Below are positions 34,622 to 43,769 of a stretch of 49,361 bases of DNA, piece after piece. The stretch covers positions 4,085,818 to 4,135,178 of the forward strand of contig NW_003314266.1 in the NCBI RefSeq assembly GCF_000143415.4. Reading direction: 5' to 3'. Position 1 is the stretch's first letter. Each line of letters starts with the position of its first letter. The position numbers and the translations under genes were made by a program. The notes beneath the pieces are model-generated. The model did not search any database, was not told where the DNA came from, and was given only the letters and a program-made list of their open reading frames with translations. The DNA is from Selaginella moellendorffii (Eukaryota; Streptophyta; Lycopodiopsida; Selaginellales; Selaginellaceae).

Positions 34622-35484
34622 TCAGACTGTTATTTTTTGCCTCCAACGCCTATACAATAATCTTGGAATTTCATCACTCTCCACACTATCAGGATTTAAA
34701 CCCAATAGTAATGCCATCTCTTCTCTAATACGTCCACGCTCATGTTCAATGGTCGAAGAACCCATCCGGTTGAGCAGATTATGGAGATGCGGATAGTGCT
34801 TGGCTAGACAATATACATGCCATAAATGATGACTGGTGTCTGTCCGATCAAATGGCTTCTGATATACCGTTCCATCTGCCATTTGGTTGATTTCTGCAGC
34901 CACCTCCTGGACTGGCCGGTTTTCTATCACCATCGCTTCAAGCCGTTTTGCAAGGTCCCCCAGAACATACGGTTTCTTCTCCCTAGTTTCCATACTGCAA
35001 GAGATGGGGTGCACTGCATATGTGTGCGTGTTCGCTGCAGTTTTAATCGGCGAGTCATCGATGATGAGGATTTCACTTGACCTAGCAGTCCGGTTCATCA
35101 CTACAGCCTCTGCCTTGACGAAGATGGGCTTGCTACCCCTCACATGGACCATAGTCAAGCAATCCTCCTGCGTTAGGAGAAAGTCAAATGGTAATATTAC
35201 TCGCGTCTGATCGTGCATCATCTGTAGCAACGTTAATGCATTGTGGCGCATCATGGATGTCCAAACTCCCAATTGCAAATTGAACCCGGCCCTCTGTTTT
35301 AAGTGTCGCATGGTCATTATTAGATCCCGCAGTTTCTCCCGTGTGATTAATGTGAATCTGTCTCTTTTGACCAACTTGCGACCGCAGGCTTTGGAGGGTG
35401 CAGTGACATTCGAGGACGAGCCACGCTCATGGGAGAAAAGGACACCGTTCAGATCAAAAACGATACAGTACTTTTGCCGTGACT
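34622..35484 (-). CDS. Last exon: FCP1/NIF-type HAD phosphatase-like domain
   Basis: This exon encodes the C-terminal 287 residues. The nucleophile motif is FDLNGVL, where FCP1-family enzymes have DLDGTL or similar. The first Asp is kept, but the second (general acid) is replaced by Asn. VWTSMM corresponds to the FCP1 'WTxx' motif, and LIIDDSP to the metal-binding DDSP. The preceding intron (35531-35485, phase 1) ends TTTCAG. FCP1 relatives remove phosphate from the RNA polymerase II tail; with Asn in motif I, this one may be inactive or act by binding only. No transmembrane segment is seen. Confidence 0.7.
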
Positions 35485-38400
35485 CTGAAATGAAATGCGT
35501 TAGCATAAAAAATGGTACAAGTCAATTTTACCATCTACAATATTAGCGAATGGTGCTCCCGATGGTCGTTCAGAGGGTTTTGGTCGAGGAAACGTGAAGG
35601 GCGGAAATACTCTCCTCTGCAATGTGGGGTCAATCGCATCCGATGGCGTGTGGGCACATGCCATTTCAGCTGTAGACTCTGGTACAACTGGCTTAACAGT
35701 GGCATGGGGTGGTTTCGATGGCGTGTGATCACACGCCATTTCAGCTGGTGCCTCCGTTGGCAAAGTGGACATGACCGAACAGGCAGCAGGGGCGGTGTAG
35801 GGAGGTTCCAACGGCGCGTAGTCAGACGATTGGGCACACGTTGGAAATGAGGATACGACCGGCTCGGCGGCTGGGGCGGCCTCATGCGGGTCCAATGGCG
35901 CCTGGTCACCGTCAGTTGGATACGTGGACAAGATTGACTCAGTGGTATGGGCAGCATCAAGTGGAGCGTGGTCAGCTTGCTTGGCGTTGATATGGATAGT
36001 AGCCTCCACCAGCTCTGATGACTCTTGCAGGCAAGTAGAGTCCACTGGCGGATCCATATGCATGTCCAAATATCTCCCTTCGATTGAGATGGTATCCTCC
36101 CGTGCTACTAAAAACAAACTCATTAGCACATTGAATCGACTATACTGTATTTACCATCAACTGCTATTGAGGAACTAGGACCGATATCACTTGGGCGCAC
36201 TGCTGATTCTGAAGGATTGGACATACGTTTCGACCCTTGCTTGGCACTATCCTTCCTCGACACTAAAGGCTAGAGTTTGTATCTTAATTCAACTGAATAA
36301 TCTCTACTTACCATTTCTTCTGCGACCTACATGGACAATGTTAGAAATGGTAAAAGGTTAGGAATGGATGTACTATTATTTACCTGATGGTTTGTCTTGT
36401 ATGACCTTCCTCTGCTGCTCTTTGGCCACCTCAGGCTGGCCATCATTGTCATCATCGTCATCGTCGTTATTGTGATCGTCACCATTGTGAGGACCATCCA
36501 AGTCCTCTTCGTCCTCCTCTTCTTCGTCCTCCTCTTCTTTGTCCTCCTCTTCGTCCTTCTGCTCTTCCTGCTCATTATCTTTCTTTGGCTCCTCATCCCC
36601 CTCTTGCATTTCTTCCATAGGCTGCTCAGGCTGGATTGCTTGTTTTTCCAGGACCATCTTGGAAAAATCATCTGGCCGAGTCTCCATCTCAAAATACAAG
36701 ACATCCATAGCCTGTTTTAGTGCGTGACCTAGGACCGTATCCTCACCCGACTGTCTTAACATGGTTTCTGCACGTTCTTGCACCCTTCGAAGACGACGAG
36801 ATGAGAAAAACGTGGCCCTGACTTGAAAAGCATCCCTCATCCATTGTACCTCTCCATTGAGATTGGGGAAGGGGAGTCCGCCATAGGAATCTGAGTCAGG
36901 AGGTGGTGACTGGCTCCTTTCACTCAGCCCTTGATCTGCAATGAATGGCATGAGCACACACGCCATAACCGCGAGGCATTACCTATCATCTTTTCGTTGC
37001 CCTTCTTCCTTTTCGAATCAAACGCCTCTGATCCCGACGACTGTCCAACGTGCTTTCGCTTTTTATGACCACTGTCAGTTTGAGCTTGGCTGGTGCTTGC
37101 CTGTTTTGCCTTTGAAGAAGTGTCTCCTGCAAGGAATGGCATGAGACCACACGCCATTGCAAATATAATTTGTACCTCCTTTTTTCCTATTGCTTGTCTG
37201 TTTGTCCTTCTTCGACGCGCCACCAGTGCGCTTTTCAGTCCTCGTGTCTGAATATTCACAACGATCTATAATCAAAATGGCGTGAGGCCTCACGTGACCT
37301 TACCTTGTGCAGGTTGTGACCTCGGCCTAACATCAGTAGCTGTTAACGCCGTTTCAGCATCTGGGGGTGGCCACGCTCCTGCATACAGAGCTTGTGAGAT
37401 AACATTTAAACTTAAAGTGCGTACTCACCAGGTTCGTAGAGAAGATACTGTTTTTCTTTGGCAACTGTAATTATATGCTCCATTGAAGTCACCTCTTCAA
37501 TGGAGTTTGTCACCGCAACACACGGGACACCCTTGAGTAGTGCGGCTCGAAAGAATAGTCCGCCGCAGTTGTACTCGACAACGCATTTGCCCTTGCAGTC
37601 ACCCGCTATTGCGTTGAAGACCCAGCTGAGCATTTCCCATGCTGCACCTGGAGCTTTCTTTGGATTCGAAAGCTCCATAGCCGTCTTCAGTTCCTCAGGC
37701 ACGGGTAAATTGACCTCCCTCAGATCAATTCGATCGGCTTTGTTGAATGAAGCTGGGAAGTCACTCCAGTCCCACTCTGCTGCAGGACCAATAACAAGGG
37801 CGACTGTGAAGATGCGGACATTCGTCGGTATCTTCTTCTTAGCCATTATCCCATGGATCTCCCGCATCTCCTTGCCTTTCAACCGAGCCTTCACCTCGTT
37901 CATGGCCTTCCAGAACTTGTGATAGGATTCAGAGTCGTAGATCATATAGTGGACTGAAGATTCCACCTCCGCAAGTCCCACCATTAAGTCAATGATGGAG
38001 CTCACTTCGTCTGCATGAGTGATCTCCTCGTTTGTGAAGTCCATCACACAAAAGATGTTCTTGACCTGCTCATCTCCGCGGGAAACGATGCTCCTCCACC
38101 TTTGATCCTCATCCGAATTCACGTATACCCGGTAAGGTTCTCGATAGGCCTCTGCTGCGGGGTCGAGCTGTTTCTGAAGCCGGCGGTCGACATCCCTCTT
38201 AATGAAATTTGGAAACTGATCCAACTTCTCAGCTTTACTTTTCGTGGCATCCCGCAGCAGATCGATGAACTTGGGGGCTCCCTTCACGTACTCGTCGATG
38301 TCTTCATTTGACAAGTCCAGCTCTTCCATCATCTCTTGCGTGGTGTCGATGCTCACCCTCGCCACGGCCACTTGCTCGAAGATCCAATCCTTCAATAGCG

Positions 38401-40210
38401 CACGAGCTCTCAGAGTCGTGCACAAGTCCTCGTATGTCACAATATGGCCGGGAGTCATTTTGGTCTTGTTGAAGACTACCTCACCACGTAGAAGAGCATT
38501 AGCCACTGTCAGAAGGTCGTCGTCGTCTAGAGACCGCGAGAAACGCAAGGCGTTGAGCTTCAAATCATTGGGCTTCCGACCGTCCTCCACACCCATTGAG
38601 TTTAGCAACTCCCCGTCATGGTACCTCCTTAGCACATCTACCCATTTGTCAAAAACAACTTTTGTCGCGAGTAGAATGTTATGGATGCTGAGTGTGTCAT
38701 TGACCCCCAGTGTTTTCGAGAGAAGACTCGAGAATTCCTGCAATGGAAATGGCGTGAGGCCACATGCTATGCCACATGCAACGAGGCTTACCTGCCAGGC
38801 GCTAGTTGCTAGTGCACGTCCTTGTCCTGGTTTTTGTGGCTTCTTCAGTTGAACCCAGAGCTTCCGTGTTCGTGCCAATGTCTCGTGCAGACCCGATTTG
38901 TAGCACGTTTCTTGCTTGACATTCTGCGCGTGGGAGATGTATATGATAGATCGGAGGTGCGAGTTGCCTTTTATCAGGCGGACAACTCTTGTCTTGAAGA
39001 CTTTCTTCACCTCCTCGCCCACCATAATATCCACAACTATCTGTTGCATCGCCAAGCTAGAATGCTGCCCGGAGACGGCATAGAACCGGATGTTCTGATC
39101 GTCCAACACCTTCCTATTGATCAAGTCTGGAAACCTCGTCTCGCCCTTCATTGTTCGGTAGTAGGGGATCACGTCTGCGATGTCGGGTGTTACTGGACTT
39201 GCCAGCATCTTCTGCTTCAGTTTCTCCACCCACTCATCAGATACTAGCCTGTGGTTGTATTTGCTTTGGATCTCGATACGGCTCACGTCGATTGTATATA
39301 CTTTGTTGGAATAGTAATAAGTACTATTATCTGCGACGATTTTTGCTGCCTCTTCTTGCTCTTTCTGCTCTTTGCGGCTCTTCTTTTTGGTGGGTGTAGT
39401 GTTCGAACCCGAGGCAATGGCATCACCGAGTAGCTTCTTTTTTGGAGCAGCAGAGTCGGACGTCGGCTTGAGCTTGACCACCCTTTTCTGCTTCGGGGTA
39501 GTTTCCAGATCGACCCCCTTCCCCTTCGCTTCGCAAACTGGAGGCACTCTCAACGGCTCAATGTTGGAATATAGTTTTTGAACATCGCTGTAGGTGAGGT
39601 CCGTGGATTCCATGTGATCTTCATAGACCCGCAGCGTCTTTGAAATTGTGGGCCTCCTGGACAACCTCTCCCTAGCTCCCTCTAGGAATTCCTCATAGCC
39701 GCTGCCCCCCTCCGGGAAGCCGCTAGGATGTGCAAGGTGGATCTTGAAGGCGGACACTGTCTCTACCACAAGTGCCAGTCCATATTCTTGCATGGAACTG
39801 CATGGAGTGTCTGTCACTTAGATGAGGATCCCCATGCATTCTTTTCTCCCACCATCTGTGTTGTACAGCATCAGATCCTCGCCTTCCATCCCGAAAGTCC
39901 AACTGGTGAGCTCCTCCCCCTTCTCTGCATCCACATTGACAGTGGTTGGAAGAAGAACGCAATTCCTCGCCTGTTCAAAAATGCACAACAATTAGAGCTG
40001 ACAGATGAAAAGCTAGCAGCTGGAAATAACGTGAGGCCACACGCCATTCACCACTGCATCAGATGTCTTGAGGCTGCATCCTAAGATGGCGTGAGGCTAC
40101 ACGCCATCTGTAACCGGACTGCACTCGAGAGCCCAATCGGTGCATGCCAATGTTGCTACTAAATGGCATGTGGCCTCATGCCATTTTCTACTTCGTCTAA
40201 AAGACTTACC
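34622..40210 (-). CDS. Transposon-borne ParB-like / FCP1-phosphatase-like multidomain protein
   Basis: Exons on the minus strand join in one frame: 39970-38792 (in-frame TAA at 39820-39818), 38737-37429, 37378-37304, 37265-37176, 37126-36983, 36935-36384, 36326-36312, 36262-36155, 36107-35532, 35484-34622. After the TAA this gives 1,586 codons including the stop. Introns are 38-57 nt with GT-AG ends. Less certain 5' exons are 40158-40115 and 40080-40052; the start codon is not settled. Domains, counted after the TAA: ParB/sulfiredoxin-like region (about 174-262, ending FYAVSGQHSSLAMQQ), basic linker before it, a long uncharacterised part, a possible decayed methyltransferase-like fold (about 725-790, weak), an acidic Asp/Glu tract, Pro-rich repeats, and a C-terminal FCP1/HAD-like domain. 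The HAD motifs are FDLNGVLF, VWTSMMR and IIDDSP; the second motif-I Asp is Asn. Nuclear location is inferred from the basic stretches. Confidence 0.65.
35532..36107 (-). CDS. Exon with Pro/Ala-rich repeats of about 30 residues
   Basis: The 192-codon exon contains about four or five degenerate repeats with a 'DxAPLxPPxxAP' core followed by 'VxSxxPT'. Two 22-bp palindromes lie in frame within the repeats (35643-35664 and 35718-35739) and encode MACAHTPS and MACDHTPS. Both exon ends are phase 1, so the exon could be skipped or duplicated without changing frame. Likely a disordered linker between the acidic segment and the phosphatase-like domain. Confidence 0.6.
36384..36935 (-). CDS. Exon with an acidic Asp/Glu tract
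   Basis: A 184-codon exon, phase 1 at both ends. The N-terminal half is mixed and probably helical (VRATFFSSRRLRRVQERAE). The C-terminal half is a long run of Glu and Asp with Lys and Asn. Acidic tracts of this kind are common in histone- or chromatin-binding proteins, but that role is only inferred here. Confidence 0.6.
36936..36982 (-). other. Tiny intron built around the 22-bp palindrome (47 nt)
   Basis: Minus strand GTAATG...TTGCAG, phase 1. The palindrome at 36945-36966 fills nearly half of it and ends 9 bases before the exon. Confidence 0.7.
37127..37175 (-). other. Tiny intron built around the 22-bp palindrome (49 nt)
   Basis: Minus strand GTACAA...CTTGCAG, phase 1. The palindrome at 37136-37157 ends 9 bases before the exon, the same spacing as in the intron at 36936-36982. 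Confidence 0.7.
37266..37303 (-). other. 38-nt intron consisting mostly of the palindrome
   Basis: Minus strand GTAAGG...TTATAG, phase 1. The palindrome at 37277-37298 makes up 22 of the 38 nt. The exons on both sides stay in frame only if it is removed. Confidence 0.65.
38738..38791 (-). other. 54-nt intron with palindrome, stop-free when retained
   Basis: Minus strand GTAAGC...TTGCAG, phase 0, with the palindrome at 38749-38770. Its length is a multiple of three and it has no stop, so a retained intron would add 18 residues. Confidence 0.65.
40159..40209 (-). other. 51-nt intron with palindrome near the gene start
   Basis: Minus strand GTAAGT...CATTTAG. The palindrome at 40163-40184 ends directly at the 3' splice site (its last bases overlap CATTTAG). 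A second possible palindrome intron follows at 40114-40081 (34 nt, weak donor GTTACA). Confidence 0.6.
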
Positions 40211-41445
40211 ATTTGAAGCCGAATGGAGGCCGTGACAATCGAGGCCGGACTCGCTGGCGAATGTGCACTGTGTGTGCAGCGGATCGTAGCAGCAAGGCTA
40301 CTCTGCCACTTACAGTTGGAGAGTGGTGCTGAAATCTCCCAGGACGCCAAGTGGGCTGCGTGTGGGTGGTGGAGTGGGCGGCGGAGTTGGCGGCGAAGTT
40401 ACAAACTGGGTGTGTCTTGAAGTGGATGCCGATGCACACGAGTGCGATGCGAGCGCGAGTGTGATGCAAGCGCGAGTGGACACCGATGCACACGAGAAAC
40501 CTGTAGAGAAGTGAGCGTGATCGCGAGTGGGAGCGCGATGCGAGCGGGAGCGCGAGTGTGATGTGAGCGCGAGCGCGAGTGTGCGAGCGCGAGTACAAAG
40601 CAAAATGCAAAACCTAACCTCACACGCGCGAAATGTCACAACGGTTGGTAATCCCGCCACGTCATCATTCCTCGGACTTGGGCGCCACCATTAATTTCTG
40701 GATTGCCGCGCGCATGCAAGCACGCAAAATCCAAAAGAAATCCGCAACGTCATCATTCCTCGGACTGCATGCACGCGAAATCCAAAAGAAAGATCATGAT
40801 TGGGATATCATTTAATACCCTCGCTATATTTATACCATGCATGATTGGATATTCCAAAGCATCTTGTATTTCCAAAAATGGCAGATGTTCAGCTAAATAA
40901 AGAAATTCTATCTGTTTCTATTTTTCTCTCAAATCAATATTATAGCGTGTGGGCTCATGCAATTTTGAACCAAAGAAACCCAAAAATCGTTGGACCCAAA
41001 ATATTTTGAAAAAACCCAAAAAACCCTAAACATTTTAAACCCAAAAATCCAGGCGTCCTGTGGCGTTATTCCTTGAATGGCGTGTGGGCGCATGCCATTT
41101 TCAGGGCCAAATGCTGAATGGAGAAAAATTCCCTTTCAGTGCAAATGCTGCAAGAGGCAGATGCCGAGCACAAAGGACTGTAACTACCTCACATGACACA
41201 GATAAACTTTTCTCTATTTGGCAAAGATAAACTTTATAGCGTGTGGGCTCATGCAATTTTGAACCCAAAAAAATGGTGCAATTTTGAACCATTTTCAGGG
41301 GCACATAGGAGTATATTCCTAGGATATTCTGACACGCGCGAGATTTTTTTGAGTTTTCTGGAGATCCAACCGTTAGATCGCAACTAGATTTTACAGAATG
41401 GTATACAATGTCTTTCTTGATGACCCTGCAAAGAAGCATCTCGCT

Positions 41446-41858
41446 ATCAAGCTACTGAATTGCTAAACCCTAAACCCTAAACCCTAAACCCTAAACATGT
41501 GGCAAATGCTGCGTGAAGAAAGATGCCCTTTCTGGGCAAATGCTGTAAGAGGCAGATGCCGAGCAGATGTATCTCAGGCTAGCGAAGGGGACGAACGAAA
41601 GCTAGCTATAAACATGACGGGATGCAAATAGATTACTAGGCTGGTCCTACGAAAATCAAAAACCATAATTGAAAACATTGAAAATGCAAAAAGAAAGGTT
41701 TATAATATTTTTGAATTTTAGGCAACCAAAGGAATGTAAGTAGGGCATATGTTTGTAAGTTTAAAAATGCCTCAACCACTTAAATTCCCAAGTAAATAAA
41801 GCTGTTTCTATTTTTGGTACAGGTAAACTTTATAGCGTGTGGGCTCATGCAATTTTGA
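41446..41858 (+). repeat. Internal duplication, first copy (second at 42389-42801)
   Basis: Roughly 413 bases repeated with an offset of 943, including the telomere-like run and a palindrome-related block ('tatagcgtgtgggc'). Only a few differences are visible, so the duplication is fairly recent. Confidence 0.85.
41463..41496 (+). repeat. Interstitial telomere-like (CCCTAAA)n run
   Basis: About four and a half units of the plant telomere heptamer inside the transposon. It recurs at 42406-42439 as part of the internal duplication. Confidence 0.9.
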
Positions 41859-43264
41859 ACCCAAAAAATGCACCAAAAAATTCTCGGCGTCATCTGGCAT
41901 TATCTCTTGAATGGCGTGGGGCCGCATGCCATTTTCAGGGGCACATAGGAGTATATTCCTAGGATATTCTAACACGCGCGAGATTTTTTTGAGTTTTCTG
42001 GAGATCCAACCGTTAGATCGCAACTAGATTTTACAGAATGGTATACAATGTCTTTCTTGATGACCCTGCAAAGAAGCATCTCAATCGGACACCACATGAG
42101 ACCACACAAGCCTTACAATGTTTCAGGGGCATTTGCCATAGATCCGACCGTTATTTTGCTCCAAGATTTCACAGTTTGGTGTGCATTGACCTTTCCATCG
42201 AAACTGCAAAGGGACATCACAATCAGATGCGGGATCACAAGAAACTAACTTCACTAACTCTGGTTTCACCAAGATCTATGTAAGGAGTTATGAAATGAAA
42301 GGACCCTCTCTATTGAAATGTGTTTATGGTCCTAGGGGCATTGTGACATATCAAAGGATTTTGCATCAAGTTCTGTATTTGCATGTTTATCAAGCTACTG
42401 AATTGCTAAACCCTAAACCCTAAACCCTAAACCCTAAACATGTGGCAAATGCTGCGTGAAGAAAGATGCCCTTTCTGGGCAAATGCTGTAAGAGGCAGAT
42501 GCCGAGCAGATGTATCTCAGGCTAGCGAAGGGGACGAACGAAAGCTAGCTATAAACATGACGGGATGCAAATAGATTACTAGGCTGGTCCTACGAAAATC
42601 AAAAACCATAATTGAAAACATTGAAAATGCAAAAAGAAAGGTTTATAATATTTTTGAATTTTAGGCAACCAAAGGAATGTAAGTAGGGCATGTGTTTGTA
42701 AGTTTAAAAATGCCTCAACCACTTAAATTCCCAAGTAAATAAAGCTATTTCTATTTTTGGTACAGGTAAACTTTATAGCGTGTGGGCTTATGCAATTTTG
42801 AACCCAAAAATGCACCAAAAAATGCTCGACTAGCATTATTCTTTGAATGGCGTGTGGCCTTATGTCGAGCATTATTCTTTGAATGGCGTGTGGCCTTATA
42901 TTGCCATAAATGGACGTACACACACAGCGTAATTATTCCTTTACACGGCGAATAATCTTGGCGCAGATCGCTGACATGGCATGGCAAAGTTCGAATCACT
43001 GACATGGCACAGCTGGATCGAGGCAAGGACATGATGTGACAAAGTTCAACCTCCGACAGCAAAGTCTAGAAGCTACTCAGTTTGAAATTTGTCAGAGGAA
43101 TCATAATATCTGGTTTGTCAGAGGATTTGATGTGACGTTCAAGCGTGTGTTATTTTTGAATTCTCGAACTCATTCCTAGGTCTATCATTTTTGTGCGCCG
43201 TGTTCTTGGTTCCGCTGAGCGCAGTGAGCGCTGCTTGTGTAAGCGGCGTTGTGGGCTGTGGTTT

Positions 43265-43410
43265 ATGCGTCTATGAGCGGTTGCGGCATTGCGAGCGCCA
43301 TTGCGAGCGGCAGTTTATGCGAGTGGCAATTTGTGCGAGCGGCGCTACGAGCAGTTGTGGTGTTGCGAGCGGCGCTACGAGTAGTTGCGGTGTTGTGAGC
43401 GGCACTGTCT
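43265..43410 (+). repeat. GC-rich tandem repeat (GCGAGCGGC core, units near 36 bp)
   Basis: The motif 'gttgcgagcggcgctacgag' recurs with short spacers. It lies upstream of the transposase-like gene and may be part of its 5' region. Confidence 0.65.
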
Positions 43411-43769
43411 TTGGTGTGGCTACCGCTTCCTCTTGATATTCGGCACTTGTGCTTCCTGGTATGTTCACCATGGAATGGCTTAGGACCACATTTAGAAATG
43501 GCATGAGGCCACATGCCATCTTGGGCCCTTGCAATTTCATGGCTAGCGTATTGTCATGTATGTTTTTACTTGCCTGCAGCTGTGTGTATATCAAGATGGC
43601 ATGAGGCCTCATGCCAATTTTGTGAATGCGAAATTTCACGTGGGTGTCAATAGCATGTTTGAATAATGGCATGTGGCCTCATGCTATTGAGGTTGTTTGG
43701 TATGTTATGATTTAGGCCATTCTCCAATCATTTTTTGTATGGTCTTAACTTCTTTTCTGCACTTTCAGA

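Larger units (their letters stand above)
34566..43687. repeat. 22-bp palindrome family: single copies between the terminal repeats
   Basis: The half-site is ATGGCRTGNGG, followed by its inverse. Copies start at 34566, 35643, 35718, 36945, 37136, 37277, 38749, 40026, 40086, 40163, 40942, 41077, 41236, 41832, 41911, 42775, 42847, 42883, 43498, 43596 and 43666, each 22 nt long. Some have a changed half, for example ATAGCGTG at 41236 and 41832. Half-sites (CATGCCAT) occur near 34299, 34612 and 34815. They fall in exons, introns and intergenic DNA alike. Confidence 0.85.
40211..43769. other. Divergent intergenic region of the DNA transposon, rich in repeats
   Basis: This region separates the two transposon genes and must hold both promoters. 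It contains GAGCGCGAG-type low-complexity sequence (40430-40610), two telomere-like runs, an internal duplication (41446-41858 repeated at 42389-42801; 41291-41442 repeated at 41931-42082), palindromes, and a GCGAGCGGC-rich tandem repeat (about 43265-43410). No credible coding frame was found; the frames in the GC-rich repeats are artefacts. Confidence 0.6.

Noticed and set aside
40206-40660. Arg/Ser/His-rich frames at the 5' end of the minus-strand transposon gene
   Set aside because: They arise from GAGCGCGAG low-complexity DNA. One may supply the first exon, but no start could be defended.
34566-43687. CRISPR array as an explanation of the regularly seen 22-bp repeat
   Set aside because: Spacing is irregular, repeats fall in exons and introns of a spliced plant gene, and no cas genes exist here.
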